NCBI RefSeq assembly: GCF_001984825.2
Contig: NZ_CP043318.1
Location: 3,658,001 to 3,722,000 of the forward strand
Reading direction: 5' to 3'
DNA from: Enterobacter chengduensis
Lineage (GTDB): Bacteria > Pseudomonadota > Gammaproteobacteria > Enterobacterales > Enterobacteriaceae
DNA: 64,000 bases
Shown here one piece after another: positions 22,959 through 33,988 of the stretch. Under the pieces are notes generated by a model. The model saw nothing but the letters and a program-made list of their open reading frames with translations. It was not told the origin of the DNA and did not search any database. Position 1 is the stretch's first letter. Every line of letters begins with the position of its first letter. The translations under genes and the position numbers were made by a program.

Positions 22959-23930
22959 ATGAGTAAGATTTATGAAGACAACTCGCTGACTATCGGTCAT
23001 ACGCCCCTGGTTCGACTGAACCGTATCGGTAATGGACGCATTCTGGCGAAGGTCGAATCACGCAACCCGAGCTTCAGCGTAAAATGCCGTATCGGTGCAA
23101 ACATGATTTGGGATGCTGAAAAACGTGGCGTGCTGAAGCCGGGCGTTGAGCTGGTGGAACCGACCAGCGGCAATACCGGCATCGCGCTGGCCTATGTCGC
23201 CGCCGCGCGCGGCTATAAGCTGACCCTGACCATGCCGGAAACCATGAGCATCGAGCGTCGTAAGCTGCTCAAAGCGCTGGGCGCGAACCTGGTGCTGACC
23301 GAAGGCGCGAAGGGCATGAAGGGTGCCATTCAGAAAGCCGAAGAGATTGTCGCCAGCGATCCGGCGAAATATCTGCTGCTGCAGCAGTTCAGCAACCCGG
23401 CTAACCCGGAAATTCACGAGAAGACCACCGGTCCGGAAATCTGGGAAGACACTGACGGCCAGGTTGACGTTTTCATCTCCGGCGTGGGTACCGGCGGTAC
23501 GCTGACCGGCGTGTCACGCTATATTAAAGGCACAAAAGGCAAAAAAGACCTCATCACCGTTGCCGTTGAGCCTACCGACTCCCCTGTTATTGCCCAGGCG
23601 CTGGCGGGTGAAGAGCTCAAGCCTGGTCCGCATAAGATTCAGGGCATCGGTGCCGGCTTCATTCCTGGCAACCTCGATCTGAAGCTGATCGACAAAGTTG
23701 TGGCGATCACCAACGAAGAGGCTATCTCCACCGCGCGTCGCCTGATGGACGAAGAAGGTATTCTGGCGGGTATCTCTTCCGGTGCAGCCGTTGCGGCAGC
23801 GCTCAAGCTTCAGGAAGATGAGGCCTTTACCAATAAGAATATTGTGGTTATCCTTCCTTCCTCGGGTGAGCGTTACTTGAGCACCGCACTGTTTGCCGAT
23901 CTGTTTACTGAAAAAGAGCTGCAACAGTAG
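22959..23930 (+). CDS. cysK: Cysteine synthase A (O-acetylserine sulfhydrylase A)
   Basis: Makes L-cysteine from O-acetyl-L-serine and sulfide, the last step of sulfate assimilation. The 323-residue PLP enzyme shows the Schiff-base Lys42 in SVKCRIG, the substrate loop TSGNTGIAL and the PLP-phosphate loop [10 protein letters not shown]. Known in E. coli to bind serine acetyltransferase and contact-dependent toxins. A GGACAGG-type ribosome site precedes the ATG. Expected to be CysB-activated. Confidence 0.98.
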   Translation: MSKIYEDNSLTIGHTPLVRLNRIGNGRILAKVESRNPSFSVKCRIGANMIWDAEKRGVLKPGVELVEPTSGNTGIALAYVAAARGYKLTLTMPETMSIERRKLLKALGANLVLTEGAKGMKGAIQKAEEIVASDPAKYLLLQQFSNPANPEIHEKTTGPEIWEDTDGQVDVFISGVGTGGTLTGVSRYIKGTKGKKDLITVAVEPTDSPVIAQALAGEELKPGPHKIQGIGAGFIPGNLDLKLIDKVVAITNEEAISTARRLMDEEGILAGISSGAAVAAALKLQEDEAFTNKNIVVILPSSGERYLSTALFADLFTEKELQQ

Positions 23931-23952
23931 TGCCAGCATGTTAATAACGCGT

Positions 23953-23982
23953 AAAAAAGCACCTTTTCAGGTGCTTTTTTGT
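23953..23982 (+). terminator. Terminator after cysK
   Basis: Hairpin AAAGCACC-TTTTCA-GGTGCTTT with a T tract. Confidence 0.9.
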
Positions 23983-24106
23983 GGCCTGCTTCAAACTTTT
24001 GCCCCTCCTGGCATTGCTTCACCCCGTTGGGTCTGGTATTTAAACCAGCAATTATTTTGATGCGTGAAATTAATCAGTGAACGAAATAGCCTTGCTGAAT
24101 CGATTT

Positions 24107-24142
24107 TATGATTTGGTTCAAGTCTTGCTTTCGCTGCATAAT
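24107..24142 (+). promoter_or_regulatory. ptsH promoter with overlapping CRP site
   Basis: TATGA-N6-TCAAG (24107-24122) keeps seven of ten CRP core bases. It overlaps a -35-like TTGGTT (24113-24118), which lies 18 bases from CATAAT (24137-24142). The layout matches the E. coli pts promoter region, which is also under Mlc control. The rest of the 317-base gap from cysK to ptsH holds only the cysK terminator and leader sequence. Confidence 0.6.
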
Positions 24143-24247
24143 GTTTAATGACGATCGAAACGTCAGCGCTAACAATACAGGCTAAAGTTCAGTCGCCAGG
24201 CTAGACTTTAGTTCCACAACACTAAACCTATAAGTTGGGGAAATACA

Positions 24248-24505
24248 ATGTTCCAGCAAGAAGTTACCATTACCGCTCCGAACGGTCTGCACACCCGCCC
24301 TGCTGCTCAGTTTGTTAAAGAAGCAAAAGGCTTCACTTCTGAAATCACTGTGACTTCCAACGGCAAAAGCGCGAGCGCAAAAAGCCTGTTCAAACTGCAG
24401 ACTCTGGGCCTGACTCAGGGCACCGTTGTCACCATCTCTGCAGAAGGTGAAGACGAGCAGAAAGCAGTTGAGCATCTGGTAAAACTGATGGCTGAGCTCG
24501 AGTAA
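24248..24505 (+). CDS. ptsH: Phosphocarrier protein HPr
   Basis: An 85-residue cytosolic phosphocarrier that takes phosphate from enzyme I and passes it to sugar-specific EIIA proteins. His15 in NGLHTRPA is the phosphorylated residue, and Ser46 lies in KSASAKSLF. Complete and standard in length. First gene of ptsH-ptsI-crr, with a GGGGA ribosome site. Confidence 0.99.
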
Positions 24506-24549
24506 GTTTCCGGGTTCTTTTAAATATCAGTCACAAGTAAGGTAGGGTT

Positions 24550-26277
24550 ATGATTTCAGGCATTTTAGCATCCCCGGGTATCGCTTTCGGCAAAGCACTG
24601 CTGCTGAAAGAAGACGAGATCGTCATCGACCGGAAAAAAATTTCTGCCGACAAGGTTGATCAGGAAGTTGAACGTTTTCTGAGCGGTCGTGCCAAGGCAT
24701 CTGCGCAACTGGAAGCAATCAAAACTAAAGCTGGCGAAACTTTCGGTGAAGAAAAAGAAGCCATCTTCGAAGGGCACATCATGCTGCTCGAAGATGAGGA
24801 GCTGGAGCAGGAAATCATAGCCCTGATTAAAGATAAAGGCATGACGGCCGACGCGGCTGCGCATGAAGTTATCGAAGGTCAGGCAACTGCCCTGGAAGAA
24901 CTGGATGATGAATACCTGAAAGAGCGTGCGGCTGACGTACGTGACATCGGTAAGCGCCTGCTGCGCAACATCCTGGGTCTGGCCATCATCGACCTGAGCG
25001 CGATTCAGGACGAAGTTATCCTGGTTGCCGCTGACCTCACCCCGTCTGAAACCGCACAGCTGAACCTAAAAAAGGTCCTCGGTTTCATCACCGACGCGGG
25101 CGGCCGTACCTCCCACACCTCTATCATGGCGCGCTCTCTGGAACTGCCTGCCATCGTGGGTACCGGCAGCGTCACCGCTCAGGTGAAAAACGGCGACTAT
25201 CTGATTCTGGATGCCGTAAACAATCTGGTTTACGTCAACCCAACAAACGAAGAGATCGAAAAACTGCGCGCGGTTCAGGAGCAGGTTGCGACTGAAAAAG
25301 CGGAACTCGCTAAGCTGAAAGACCTGCCAGCTATCACCCTGGACGGCCATCAGGTAGAAGTGTGCGCAAACATCGGTACCGTCCGCGACGTTGATGGCGC
25401 TGAGCGTAACGGTGCAGAAGGTGTGGGTCTCTATCGTACAGAATTCCTGTTCATGGACCGCGACGCGCTGCCAACCGAAGAAGAGCAGTTTGCTGCTTAC
25501 AAAGCCGTAGCTGAAGCGTGTGGCTCTCAGGCGGTTATCGTCCGTACCATGGACATCGGTGGCGACAAAGAGCTGCCGTACATGAACTTCCCGAAAGAAG
25601 AGAACCCGTTCCTGGGCTGGCGTGCAATCCGTATCGCGATGGATCGTAAAGAGATCCTGCGTGACCAGGTTCGCGCAATCCTGCGTGCCTCTGCTTTCGG
25701 TAAACTGCGCATCATGTTCCCGATGATCATCTCTGTTGAAGAAGTGCGTGCACTGAAGAAAGAGATCGAAATCTACAAACAGGAACTGCGTGATGAAGGT
25801 AAAGCGTTTGACGAGTCAATCGAGATCGGCGTGATGGTGGAAACACCGGCGGCGGCGACCATTGCGCGTCATTTAGCCAAAGAAGTTGATTTCTTTAGTA
25901 TCGGTACCAATGATTTAACGCAGTACACCCTGGCAGTTGACCGCGGTAATGATATGATTTCACATCTCTACCAGCCAATGTCACCGTCCGTACTGAACTT
26001 GATCAAGCAAGTTATTGATGCTTCTCATGCAGAAGGTAAATGGACTGGCATGTGTGGTGAGCTTGCAGGCGACGAACGTGCTACACTTCTGTTGCTGGGT
26101 ATGGGTCTGGACGAATTCTCTATGAGCGCCATTTCCATCCCGCGCATTAAGAAGATTATCCGTAACACGAACTTCGAAGATGCGAAGGTGTTAGCAGAGC
26201 AGGCTCTTGCTCAACCGACAACGGACGAGTTAATGACGCTGGTTAACAAGTTCATTGAAGAAAAAACAATCTGCTAA
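24550..26277 (+). CDS. ptsI: PTS enzyme I
   Basis: A 575-residue phosphotransferase that uses phosphoenolpyruvate to phosphorylate HPr. The order is an HPr-binding helical domain, the swivelling domain with His189 in [11 protein letters not shown], and the PEP-binding TIM barrel with [27 protein letters not shown] and the active-site Cys in [11 protein letters not shown]. It follows ptsH by 44 bases in the same operon. Confidence 0.99.
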   Translation: MISGILASPGIAFGKALLLKEDEIVIDRKKISADKVDQEVERFLSGRAKASAQLEAIKTKAGETFGEEKEAIFEGHIMLLEDEELEQEIIALIKDKGMTADAAAHEVIEGQATALEELDDEYLKERAADVRDIGKRLLRNILGLAIIDLSAIQDEVILVAADLTPSETAQLNLKKVLGFITDAGGRTSHTSIMARSLELPAIVGTGSVTAQVKNGDYLILDAVNNLVYVNPTNEEIEKLRAVQEQVATEKAELAKLKDLPAITLDGHQVEVCANIGTVRDVDGAERNGAEGVGLYRTEFLFMDRDALPTEEEQFAAYKAVAEACGSQAVIVRTMDIGGDKELPYMNFPKEENPFLGWRAIRIAMDRKEILRDQVRAILRASAFGKLRIMFPMIISVEEVRALKKEIEIYKQELRDEGKAFDESIEIGVMVETPAAATIARHLAKEVDFFSIGTNDLTQYTLAVDRGNDMISHLYQPMSPSVLNLIKQVIDASHAEGKWTGMCGELAGDERATLLLLGMGLDEFSMSAISIPRIKKIIRNTNFEDAKVLAEQALAQPTTDELMTLVNKFIEEKTIC

Positions 26278-26317
26278 TCCACGAGATGCGGCCCAAATTA
26301 CTGCTTAGGAGAAGATC

Positions 26318-26827
26318 ATGGGTTTGTTCGATAAACTGAAATCTCTGGTTTCTGATGATAAGAAAGACTCCGGAACTATTGAGATTGTTGCTCCGCTCTC
26401 CGGCGAGATCGTCAACATCGAAGACGTGCCGGATGTAGTGTTCGCTGAGAAAATCGTTGGTGATGGCATTGCTATCAAACCAACTGGCAACAAAATGGTT
26501 GCTCCAGTTGACGGCACCATCGGTAAAATTTTTGAAACCAACCATGCGTTCTCTATCGAATCTGATAGCGGTATCGAACTGTTCGTTCACTTCGGTATCG
26601 ACACCGTTGAACTGAAAGGCGAAGGCTTCAAACGTATCGCGGAAGAAGGCCAGCGTGTTAAAGTTGGCGACCCGGTAATTGAATTCGATCTGCCACTGCT
26701 GGAAGAAAAAGCCAAGTCTACCCTGACGCCGGTTGTTATCTCCAACATGGACGAAATCAAAGAACTGATCAAACTGTCTGGCAGCGTCACCGTGGGTGAA
26801 ACCCCGGTTATCCGCATCAAGAAGTAA
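26318..26827 (+). CDS. crr: Glucose-specific PTS component EIIA(Glc)
   Basis: A 169-residue cytosolic protein that relays phosphate to EIICB(Glc). When unphosphorylated it inhibits several permeases (inducer exclusion), and when phosphorylated it stimulates adenylate cyclase. His90 in LFVHFGIDT is the phosphorylation site and His75 lies in [17 protein letters not shown]. Last gene of the pts operon, with an AGGAGAAG ribosome site. Confidence 0.99.
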   Translation: MGLFDKLKSLVSDDKKDSGTIEIVAPLSGEIVNIEDVPDVVFAEKIVGDGIAIKPTGNKMVAPVDGTIGKIFETNHAFSIESDSGIELFVHFGIDTVELKGEGFKRIAEEGQRVKVGDPVIEFDLPLLEEKAKSTLTPVVISNMDEIKELIKLSGSVTVGETPVIRIKK

Positions 26828-26841
26828 TTCTTGCCGCACAG

Positions 26842-26873
26842 AAAAATGGCGCCTTCGGGCGCCATTTTTGTTT
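26842..26873. terminator. Bidirectional terminator between crr and pdxK
   Basis: Hairpin ATGGCGCC-TTCG-GGCGCCAT with A and T tracts on either side. It reaches the last bases of pdxK. Confidence 0.9.
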
Positions 26874-27708
26874 ATGCAGGGAGGATAAGCTCGTCGTAGC
26901 CTTTCGACTGGGTATAGAGCATGACGTCCGTCACCCGATCGCCCGCCATGCGGATGGCATCGGCAACGGTTTTTCCCTCTACAATGCCGCTCACCAGCTC
27001 TGAACAGAACAGATCGCCCGTGCCTTTCAGGTCGGTTTCTACGCGCGGATGCGCGCTGACGGTCACGCCTTCATGCGTCACCAGCACCACGTGGATGTTT
27101 TGCGGGTCGTCTGCCACCGGCGCGCTGGTTATCGCCACCCATCTCAGGCTGTCAGAGAGCAATCCCTGGGCCGCCGCGATGGCGCTTTCCGGCGTACGGC
27201 ACGGTTTGCCGCTTAACACTTCCAGCTCGTAGACGTTTGGCGTAATGCCCTGCGCCAGCGGCAGCAGGTGCTCCCGATACGCTTGCGGGATCTCGGGCTT
27301 CACGTACGTTCCGCTGTCGATATCGCCGATCACCGGGTCGACCAGCACCAGCAGGTCAGGATGCTGCGCTTTCACCGCCTTCAGCCACTGCGCCAGCAGG
27401 ACGATCTGGCTGGCGCTACCCATATAGCCGGTAGTGACCGCCTTAAGCTCGCGCAGGATCTCGCGCTCTTCCAGCGCCTTCAGGTAGCCGCTGAACCACT
27501 CATCGGGGATCACCCCACCATAAAACGTGTCGTAGTGCGGCGTGTTGCTAAACAGCACCGTCGGCACGGCGGTAACGTTTAGCCGGTGGGTACGAATATT
27601 CGGCACCGCAATGCTGTTCCCCACGCTGCCGTAAACCACCTGCGACTGCACCGCGACAATGTCGGTTTGCTGCGCCCGGGTATTGTCCCGGAATAGAATC
27701 ATTTCCAT
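26872..27708 (-). CDS. pdxK: Pyridoxal/pyridoxine/pyridoxamine kinase
   Basis: Phosphorylates B6 vitamers to supply pyridoxal 5'-phosphate by salvage. The 278-residue ribokinase-fold enzyme has [13 protein letters not shown] near the N-terminus, [13 protein letters not shown], and the catalytic Asp in DLKGTGDLF. Its start lies only five bases after the cysM stop on the same strand, so it is very probably co-transcribed with cysM. In E. coli yfeK and yfeS lie between these two genes; both are absent here. Confidence 0.95.
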   Translation of the reverse strand: MEMILFRDNTRAQQTDIVAVQSQVVYGSVGNSIAVPNIRTHRLNVTAVPTVLFSNTPHYDTFYGGVIPDEWFSGYLKALEEREILRELKAVTTGYMGSASQIVLLAQWLKAVKAQHPDLLVLVDPVIGDIDSGTYVKPEIPQAYREHLLPLAQGITPNVYELEVLSGKPCRTPESAIAAAQGLLSDSLRWVAITSAPVADDPQNIHVVLVTHEGVTVSAHPRVETDLKGTGDLFCSELVSGIVEGKTVADAIRMAGDRVTDVMLYTQSKGYDELILPA

Positions 27709-27713
27709 GACGC

Positions 27714-28625
27714 TTAAATCCCCGCCCCCTGCGAATAACTCTCTTCACCAAAGACGCCGGTAGACAAGTAGCGATCGCCGCGATCGCAAATAATCGCCAC
27801 CACCACCGCACCCGGGTTTGCCTTGGCCACCCGAATCGCACCCGCCACCGCGCCGCCCGAGCTGACCCCGCAGAAGATACCCTCGCGCACGGCCAGCTCA
27901 CGCATGGTATTTTCCGCCTCGCGCTGGTGAAGATCCAGCACCTGGTCCACAAGCTGCGCATTAAAGATGCCGGGCATATACTCCGCCGGCCAGCGGCGAA
28001 TGCCCGGAATGCTGCTCCCCTCTTCAGGCTGCAGGCCCACAATGGTGACGGCTTTTTCCTGCTCGCGCAGAAAACGCGACACCCCGGTAATGGTGCCGGT
28101 GGTGCCCATGCTGGAGACAAAATGGGTGATACGTCCGTCGGTTTGCTGCCAGATTTCCGGGCCGGTGGTGGTGTAGTGCGCATACGGGTTGTCCGGGTTG
28201 TTGAACTGATCGAGCAGCTTACCTTCACCGCGCTCGGCCATTTCCAGGGCCAGGTCGCGCGCGCCTTCCATTCCCTGCTCTTTGGTCACCAGAATCAGCT
28301 CGGCCCCGTAGGCGCGCATCGCGGCGCGGCGCTCCTGGCTCATGTTATCCGGCATCAGCAGCTTCATGCGGTAGCCTTTCAGCGCCGCAATCATCGCCAG
28401 GGCGATACCGGTGTTGCCGCTGGTCGCCTCAATCAGCACGTCGCCCGGCTTAATCTCGCCGCGCTTTTCGGCCTGGACGATCATCGACAGCGCGGCACGG
28501 TCTTTTACCGATCCCGCCGGGTTATTGCCTTCGAGTTTGACCCAGATTTCGCTGCCGTTGTCTGGCCCCATGCGCTGAAGCTTGACCAGAGGGGTGTTGC
28601 CGATGGTGTTTTCTAATGTATTCAT
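27714..28625 (-). CDS. cysM: Cysteine synthase B
   Basis: Joins O-acetylserine with sulfide or thiosulfate; the thiosulfate product S-sulfocysteine is reduced to cysteine. The 303-residue PLP enzyme shows Lys41 in [21 protein letters not shown] and [10 protein letters not shown]. It is last but one in the cysP-T-W-A-M run and separated from cysA by a palindromic repeat pair. A CysB-dependent transcript is expected. Confidence 0.97.
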   Translation of the reverse strand: MNTLENTIGNTPLVKLQRMGPDNGSEIWVKLEGNNPAGSVKDRAALSMIVQAEKRGEIKPGDVLIEATSGNTGIALAMIAALKGYRMKLLMPDNMSQERRAAMRAYGAELILVTKEQGMEGARDLALEMAERGEGKLLDQFNNPDNPYAHYTTTGPEIWQQTDGRITHFVSSMGTTGTITGVSRFLREQEKAVTIVGLQPEEGSSIPGIRRWPAEYMPGIFNAQLVDQVLDLHQREAENTMRELAVREGIFCGVSSGGAVAGAIRVAKANPGAVVVAIICDRGDRYLSTGVFGEESYSQGAGI

Positions 28626-28644
28626 GATCGCCGTCCAATAAAAA

Positions 28645-28716
28645 GCCCGGTGGCGCTTCGCTTACCGGGCCTACAGACGTCATATTGTAGACCGGGTAAG
28701 CGCAGCGCCACCCGGC
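28645..28716. repeat. REP/BIME palindromic element between cysA and cysM
   Basis: Two inverted REP units: GCCCGGTGGCGCTTCGCTTA with CCGGGCC, and its mirror GTAGACCGGGTAAGCGCAGC ending CACCCGGC. Typical of enterobacterial intergenic BIMEs, which can bind gyrase or stabilise mRNA. A related pair lies at 44119-44192. Confidence 0.85.
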
Positions 28717-28738
28717 AAAACTACGTAATCCTAACCTA

Positions 28739-29833
28739 TCAGGCTGACTCCGCCAGAGCAATATCCTCGCGCGTCTCGATGCGCTCCTTCCCGTGATAAA
28801 TACGGGCATGCTGCAGCCCGACAAACAGGCGCTCACCCCGGTGCGGCGGGACGTCGTCGCGCATGACCACGGTCAGCGGCTCGGTATACCAGCCCAGCGG
28901 CTGTACCACCAGTTGGGTGTAGTGCCCCTTAGGGCTCGCTTCCAGCACCTGTACCGGCAGCGGTGAGTCCAGGCTAGTGCGGCGGCTGACGTCCACTTCC
29001 CACGGGCGCAGGAACAGATCCACCGGCCCCTGATGCGCGGAGGTATAGCCCAGCGGCCAGCGGTGCGCGCCAACGTGGAACTGTCCACCGCGAATGGTGC
29101 CCTGCAGACGGTTTACCTCGCCCATAAACTCCAGCACGAAGCGGGTCGCCGGCTCGCGCCAGAGCTGCTCCGGCTCGTCAACCTGCTCAATGTTGCCCTG
29201 GCTCATGACCACCACGCGATCCGCAACTTCCATCGCCTCTTCCTGGTCATGGGTCACGAAGACGCTGGTAAACTTCAGCTCTTCATGCAGATGACGCAGC
29301 CAGCGACGCAGCTCTTTACGCACCTGCGCATCCAGCGCGCCGAACGGTTCATCCAGCAGCAGAATTTGCGGCTCAACGGCCAGGGCTCGCGCCAGCGCCA
29401 CGCGCTGCTTCTGACCGCCGGAAAGCTGCGCCGGGAAACGATCCGCCAGATGCGCCAGCTGCACCATCTCCAGCAGCTTCGTCACTTTCGCCTTGATGGC
29501 GGCAGCATTCGGTCGCTCGCGACGCGGCAGCACGGTCAGGCCAAACGCGATGTTGTCGAACACGGTCATGTGGCGGAACAGCGCGTAGTGCTGGAACACA
29601 AAGCCCACTTTACGATCGCGGGCATGCAGGCGGCTCACGTCGGTGCCGTGGAAGCGGATATGCCCGCTGGTCTGGTGCTCAAGCCCGGCGATAATACGCA
29701 GCAGCGTGGTTTTACCCGAGCCGGACGGCCCCAGCAGCGCCACCATTTGTCCGGAAGGGATATCCAGCGAGATATCATTCAGCACCTGGGTGCGACCAAA
29801 AGACTTCTTAATATTGGCAATCTCAATGCTCAT
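28739..29833 (-). CDS. cysA: Sulfate/thiosulfate ABC transporter ATP-binding protein
   Basis: A 364-residue ATPase energising sulfate/thiosulfate import through CysT-CysW. Walker A GPSGSGKT (35-42), signature [15 protein letters not shown], Walker [12 protein letters not shown] and the switch histidine in [10 protein letters not shown] are all present. A C-terminal TOBE-like regulatory domain follows from about residue 240. Its ATG overlaps the cysW stop by 11 bases. Confidence 0.98.
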   Translation of the reverse strand: MSIEIANIKKSFGRTQVLNDISLDIPSGQMVALLGPSGSGKTTLLRIIAGLEHQTSGHIRFHGTDVSRLHARDRKVGFVFQHYALFRHMTVFDNIAFGLTVLPRRERPNAAAIKAKVTKLLEMVQLAHLADRFPAQLSGGQKQRVALARALAVEPQILLLDEPFGALDAQVRKELRRWLRHLHEELKFTSVFVTHDQEEAMEVADRVVVMSQGNIEQVDEPEQLWREPATRFVLEFMGEVNRLQGTIRGGQFHVGAHRWPLGYTSAHQGPVDLFLRPWEVDVSRRTSLDSPLPVQVLEASPKGHYTQLVVQPLGWYTEPLTVVMRDDVPPHRGERLFVGLQHARIYHGKERIETREDIALAESA

Positions 29834-30698
29834 GATTTCCCTCCTGATGCTGACGTTTTTCCTGATTTTCTAAACGCCACTGCACCACACTCTTCAAAAA
29901 CAGGGTCAAAATGGCCATCAGCGTCAGCAACGCTGCGGCAGTAAACGAGCCGATGGTGTTGTAATCCTGCTGCAGCAGTTCAATCTGCAACGGCAGCGAC
30001 AGGGTTTCACCGCGAATCGACCCGGAAACAACGGAAACGGCACCGAACTCGCCGATGGCGCGGGCGTTGGTCAGCACCACGCCGTAAAGCAGCGCCCAGC
30101 GGATGTTCGGCAGCGTCACGCGGCGGAACATTTGCCACCCCGACGCGCCCAGCAGCACCGCCGCTTCGTCTTCGTTGCTGCCCTGGCTTAACATCACCGG
30201 CACCAGCTCGCGCACCACAAACGGACAGGTCACGAAGATGGTGACCAGCACCATGCCCGGCCAGGCAAACATGATCTGCAGGTTATGCTCGTCCAGCCAG
30301 CCGCCCAGCGGACCGTTGGAGCCGTAAAAGAGCAGGTACACCAGACCCGCCACCACCGGCGATACGGCAAACGGAATGTCCAGCAGGGTCAGCAGCAGCT
30401 GACGCCCCGGGAAGTTAAAGCGCGTCACCAGCCACGCCAGCAGGGTACCGAACACGAGGTTTACCGGCACGGTGATTAACGCAATCAGTACGGTCAGCCA
30501 GATGGCGTGCAGCATATCCGGGTTCGCCAGGTTCTCCAGCGCGGGCATCAGCCCCTTGCTAAACGCCTGAACGAAGATATAAATCGTCGGCACGACGAGA
30601 ATGAGGGCAGACACCAGCACGCCCGCTCCAATCAGAAACCATTTACCCCAGTTAATGCGGGGCGCATCGTATCGCTTCAATTGCGTAACTTCCGCCAT
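29823..30698 (-). CDS. cysW: Sulfate/thiosulfate ABC transporter permease CysW
   Basis: A 291-residue inner-membrane permease with about six membrane segments and the EAA loop ([23 protein letters not shown]) that contacts CysA. It pairs with CysT. It starts one base into the cysT stop region and overlaps cysA downstream. Confidence 0.97.
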   Translation of the reverse strand: MAEVTQLKRYDAPRINWGKWFLIGAGVLVSALILVVPTIYIFVQAFSKGLMPALENLANPDMLHAIWLTVLIALITVPVNLVFGTLLAWLVTRFNFPGRQLLLTLLDIPFAVSPVVAGLVYLLFYGSNGPLGGWLDEHNLQIMFAWPGMVLVTIFVTCPFVVRELVPVMLSQGSNEDEAAVLLGASGWQMFRRVTLPNIRWALLYGVVLTNARAIGEFGAVSVVSGSIRGETLSLPLQIELLQQDYNTIGSFTAAALLTLMAILTLFLKSVVQWRLENQEKRQHQEGNHEH

Positions 30699-31531
30699 CA
30701 GTGACCTACCACACGTCGACCAAAGCGACTTTGCAGAGTGTTAATCGAGTACAGCAGCAGCAGCGAGGCCGCCAGGATCACCGAGGCGATCGCGCTCGCC
30801 GCCGGATAATCAAACTCCTGCAGGCGAATGAAAATCATCAGCGAGGTGACTTCCGTTTTCCAGGCGATGTTCCCGGCGATAAAAATCACCGCGCCGAACT
30901 CGCCGAGGCTGCGGGTAAACGACAGCGCAACGCCCGCCATCAGCGCAGGAGAGAGCTCCGGCAGAACCACCTTGCAAAAGCTCTGCCAGCGCGTGGCGCC
31001 CAGCGTTTCCGCCGCTTCTTCGTACTCTGGCCCCAACTCTTCCAGCACCGGCTGCACGGTACGCACCACAAACGGGATGCTGGTAAAAGCCATCGCCACC
31101 GCGATACCAAGCCAGGTATAGGTCACTTTGATGTCAAACTTCGCCAGCCACTCGCCGTAAAGCCCGTTAACGGAAAAGAGCGATGCGAGGGTTAAGCCCG
31201 CCACCGCCGTCGGCAGCGCAAACGGCAGATCCATCAAGGCATCAAGCAGCGTGCGGCCCGGGAAGCGATAGCGAGTTAAGATCCACGCCATCAGCAGGCC
31301 AAACACGCCGTTAAAAATAGAGGCGACAAACGCCGACAGCAGCGTCACCTTATAGGCCGCGACTACCTGCGGGTTGGTGATCACGTCCCAGTACTGCGCC
31401 CAGCTCATCTGAGCAAGCTGCATCACCAGCGCGCTGAGCGGCAGCAGCAGGATCAGGCAGACGAACAGCAGGCTGGTGCCGAGGCTTAAGGTAAAGCCCG
31501 GCAGCACGCGTTTAGTCGAGACTGCAAACAT
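30698..31531 (-). CDS. cysT: Sulfate/thiosulfate ABC transporter permease CysT (CysU)
   Basis: A 277-residue inner-membrane permease with six membrane segments and the EAA loop EEAAETLGATRWQSFCKVVLP. The ATG at 31531 overlaps the cysP stop in a TGATG arrangement, supporting translational coupling. A GTG one codon earlier is in frame but less likely. Confidence 0.97.
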   Translation of the reverse strand: MFAVSTKRVLPGFTLSLGTSLLFVCLILLLPLSALVMQLAQMSWAQYWDVITNPQVVAAYKVTLLSAFVASIFNGVFGLLMAWILTRYRFPGRTLLDALMDLPFALPTAVAGLTLASLFSVNGLYGEWLAKFDIKVTYTWLGIAVAMAFTSIPFVVRTVQPVLEELGPEYEEAAETLGATRWQSFCKVVLPELSPALMAGVALSFTRSLGEFGAVIFIAGNIAWKTEVTSLMIFIRLQEFDYPAASAIASVILAASLLLLYSINTLQSRFGRRVVGH

Positions 31532-32550
31532 CACTTACGCCCCGCCGCCAGCAGTTTGTCTAACTCACCGCCGCTGGCAAAGTGCGTTTTCATCACCTCA
31601 GGCCAGGAGCCGAAACGATCTTCCACGCGGAACAGCGCGGTCTGCGGGAATTTGTCTTTCAGTTTGTTCATCACGTCCGGGTTGTTCACGCGGTAGTAGT
31701 AATCGGTAATGATGGTCTGCGCCTGCGGGCTGTACAGGTAGTCGAGATAGGCTTTTGCCGCTTTCTCGGTACCGTTCGCCTGAACGTTTTTATCGACCCA
31801 CGCCACCGGGAACTCGGCCAGGATGTTGGTTTTCGGGATAACGACCTCAAAGCCCTGGGCTTCATACTGCTTGCGGATGTTGTTCACTTCCGACTCGAAG
31901 CTGATCAGCACGTCGCCGAGACCACGCTCTGCAAAGGTGGTGGTGGCTCCGCGTCCGCCGGTATCAAACACTTCGACGTTTTTCAGGAACTGGGTCATGA
32001 ACTGCTCGGTTTTGGCCTTGTCGTTACCGTCAGCCTTGTCCGCCGCGCCCCACGCCGCTAAATAGGTGTAACGCGCGTTACCGGAGGTTTTTGGGTTCGG
32101 GAAAATCAGCTTCACGTCGGAACGCACCAGGTCGCTCCAGTCGTGGATATTCTTCGGGTTGCCCTTACGCACCAGGAAGCCCATGGTGGAGTAGAACGGG
32201 GAGCTGTTGTTCGGCAGACGGCTCTGCCAGTCCGCCGGGATCAGCTTGCCTTTATCGTGCAGGATCTGCACGTCGGTCACCTGGTTGTAGGTCACCACGT
32301 CCGCTTTCAGGCCCTGCAAAATCGCCAGCGCCTGCTTGGATGAACCGGCGTGGGACTGCTTGATGGTCAGCTTGTCACCGTTGTTGTCTTTCGCCCACTG
32401 CTGTTCAAACGGGGGATTAAGGGCGGCAAACAGCTCGCGGGAGACGTCATACGAACTGTTCAACAGTTCAGTCGCCTGCGCCTGCGCCTGCGCCACCAGC
32501 AGTAAACCTGCCAGCGCCAGAGTTCCTTTTTTCAGTACAGTAACGGCCAT
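31531..32550 (-). CDS. cysP: Thiosulfate/sulfate-binding periplasmic protein CysP
   Basis: The periplasmic receptor delivering thiosulfate and sulfate to CysT-CysW-CysA. The 339-residue precursor has a signal peptide (about residues 1-26, ending AQAQA before [13 protein letters not shown]) and the conserved ligand-binding stretches HAGSSKQA and [18 protein letters not shown]. It is the first gene of the cys operon, with an AAGGGTG ribosome site. The 150 bases upstream keep the CysB-type control region intact; the IS element lies beyond it. Confidence 0.98.
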   Translation of the reverse strand: MAVTVLKKGTLALAGLLLVAQAQAQATELLNSSYDVSRELFAALNPPFEQQWAKDNNGDKLTIKQSHAGSSKQALAILQGLKADVVTYNQVTDVQILHDKGKLIPADWQSRLPNNSSPFYSTMGFLVRKGNPKNIHDWSDLVRSDVKLIFPNPKTSGNARYTYLAAWGAADKADGNDKAKTEQFMTQFLKNVEVFDTGGRGATTTFAERGLGDVLISFESEVNNIRKQYEAQGFEVVIPKTNILAEFPVAWVDKNVQANGTEKAAKAYLDYLYSPQAQTIITDYYYRVNNPDVMNKLKDKFPQTALFRVEDRFGSWPEVMKTHFASGGELDKLLAAGRK

Positions 32551-32640
32551 TGCGCACCCTTATAAATGTGATGACTATCTTATAGTCATAATATTTATAA
32601 CGGAGTCTAAAGGAGTAACGGTTTTATATACCGTTTGGTG
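32551..32640 (-). promoter_or_regulatory. cysP promoter region with probable CysB-binding site
   Basis: An AT-rich leader includes an imperfect palindrome at 32617-32635 (AACGG...CCGTT around TATATA). This block is strongly similar, as I recall it, to the E. coli cysP upstream region bound by CysB with acetylserine. Exact -10 and -35 elements could not be fixed. Confidence 0.5.
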
Positions 32641-32703
32641 ATTTAGAAGCAGAAAAGGGAATAAGGGGTGCGGCCTGATGCCCTCACCCCGGCCCTCTCC
32701 CAC

Positions 32704-33988
32704 TGTACAGTCCGGGGACATAGTGAACACTTGTTCGGGGACATGGTAGACACTTACAACTAAGGCATAAGAACCCGTTTATGGAGTCGCTTATGCCCTG
32801 GGATGCGAGAGATACCATGTCATTACGTACCGAGTTTGTTTTGTTCGCCTCGCAGGACGGGGCGAACATCCGTTCCCTCTGCCGTCGCTTCGGCATTTCA
32901 CCTGCTACCGGCTACAAGTGGCTTCAGCGCTGGGCTGTCGAGGGCGAACCCGGCCTGCAGGACCGCCCCCGCACGCCGCATCATTCCCCCAACCGCTCGT
33001 CTGACGACGTCACCGCCCTGCTGCGCATGGCACATGAGCGTCATGAACGCTGGGGCGCCCGCAAGATTAAGCGCTGGCTGGAAGACCAGGGCCACCGTAT
33101 GCCTGCCTTCAGCACTGTCCATAACCTGATGGCCCGTCACGGCCTGCTGCCCGGCACGGCTCCGGGTATTCCGGCCACCGGACGGTTCGAACATGATGCC
33201 CCGAACCGGCTCTGGCAGATGGATTTTAAGGGGCACTTCCCCTTTGGCGGCGGCCGTTGCCATCCGCTCACCCTGCTCGACGACCACTCCCGTTTTTCCC
33301 TGTGCCTCACACACTGTACCGATGAACGGCGTGAGACCGTGCAGCAACAGCTGGTCAGCGTCTTTGAACGCTACGGCCTGCCGGACCGGATGACGATGGA
33401 CAACGGCGCACCGTGGGGCGACACCACCGGCACCTGGACGGCGCTGGAGCTGTGGCTGATGCGTCTGGGTATTAAGGTGGGCCACTCCCGGCCATATCAT
33501 CCGCAGACGCAGGGCAAGCTGGAGCGTTTTCACCGCAGCCTGAAGGCGGAAGTGCTGCAGGGGAAATGGTTCGCGGACAGCGGCGAGCTGCAGCGTGCCT
33601 TCGACCACTGGCGGACGGTCTATAACCTTGAACGCCCGCACGAGGCGCTGGATATGGCGGTCCCGGCCTCACGCTATCAGCCGTCTGCGCGGCAGTACGG
33701 CGGCAGCGTGACGCCCCCGGAATATGATGAAGGTGTGCTGGTCAGGAAAGTGGATATCAGCGGGAAGCTGAGCTTACAGGGAGTCAGTCTGAATGCAGGA
33801 AAGGCGTTCAGGGGAGAACGGGTGGGGCTGAAGGAGACGCAGGAGGATGGCTGCTATGAAGTGTGGTGGTACAGCACGAAAGTGAGGGTGATCGACCTGA
33901 AGAAAAAGTCGATCACCATGGGTAAAGGATGTTAAAAAGTGTTCACCATGTCCCCGAACAAGTGTTCACCATGTCCCCGGACCGTACA
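32704..33988 (+). mobile_element. IS481-family insertion sequence, apparently complete
   Basis: A 1285-base element bounded by imperfect inverted repeats of about 52 bases (32704-32755 and 33937-33988), both starting TGTAC, with four mismatches between them. Each end carries two copies of a short GGGGACAT-containing unit. It encodes one transposase. The 5 bases CCCAC occur at both flanks (32699-32703 and 33989-33993), a target-site duplication, so the insertion is probably fairly recent. Removing the element restores a perfect palindrome in the host sequence. Confidence 0.93.
32793..33935 (+). CDS. IS481-family transposase
   Basis: A 380-residue DDE transposase. The N-terminus has a helix-turn-helix (residues 20-50, around RSLCRRFGISPATGYKWLQRW). 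The rve/integrase catalytic core carries Asp in LWQMDFKGHF, Asp in MTMDNGAPW and Glu in GKLERFHRSLKAE. The C-terminal domain after residue 290 is of the integrase-associated type. The ATG at 32793 has a GGAG ribosome site ten bases upstream; an in-frame ATG at 32781 lacks one. The frame is intact, so the element may be active. Confidence 0.93.
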   Translation: MPWDARDTMSLRTEFVLFASQDGANIRSLCRRFGISPATGYKWLQRWAVEGEPGLQDRPRTPHHSPNRSSDDVTALLRMAHERHERWGARKIKRWLEDQGHRMPAFSTVHNLMARHGLLPGTAPGIPATGRFEHDAPNRLWQMDFKGHFPFGGGRCHPLTLLDDHSRFSLCLTHCTDERRETVQQQLVSVFERYGLPDRMTMDNGAPWGDTTGTWTALELWLMRLGIKVGHSRPYHPQTQGKLERFHRSLKAEVLQGKWFADSGELQRAFDHWRTVYNLERPHEALDMAVPASRYQPSARQYGGSVTPPEYDEGVLVRKVDISGKLSLQGVSLNAGKAFRGERVGLKETQEDGCYEVWWYSTKVRVIDLKKKSITMGKGC

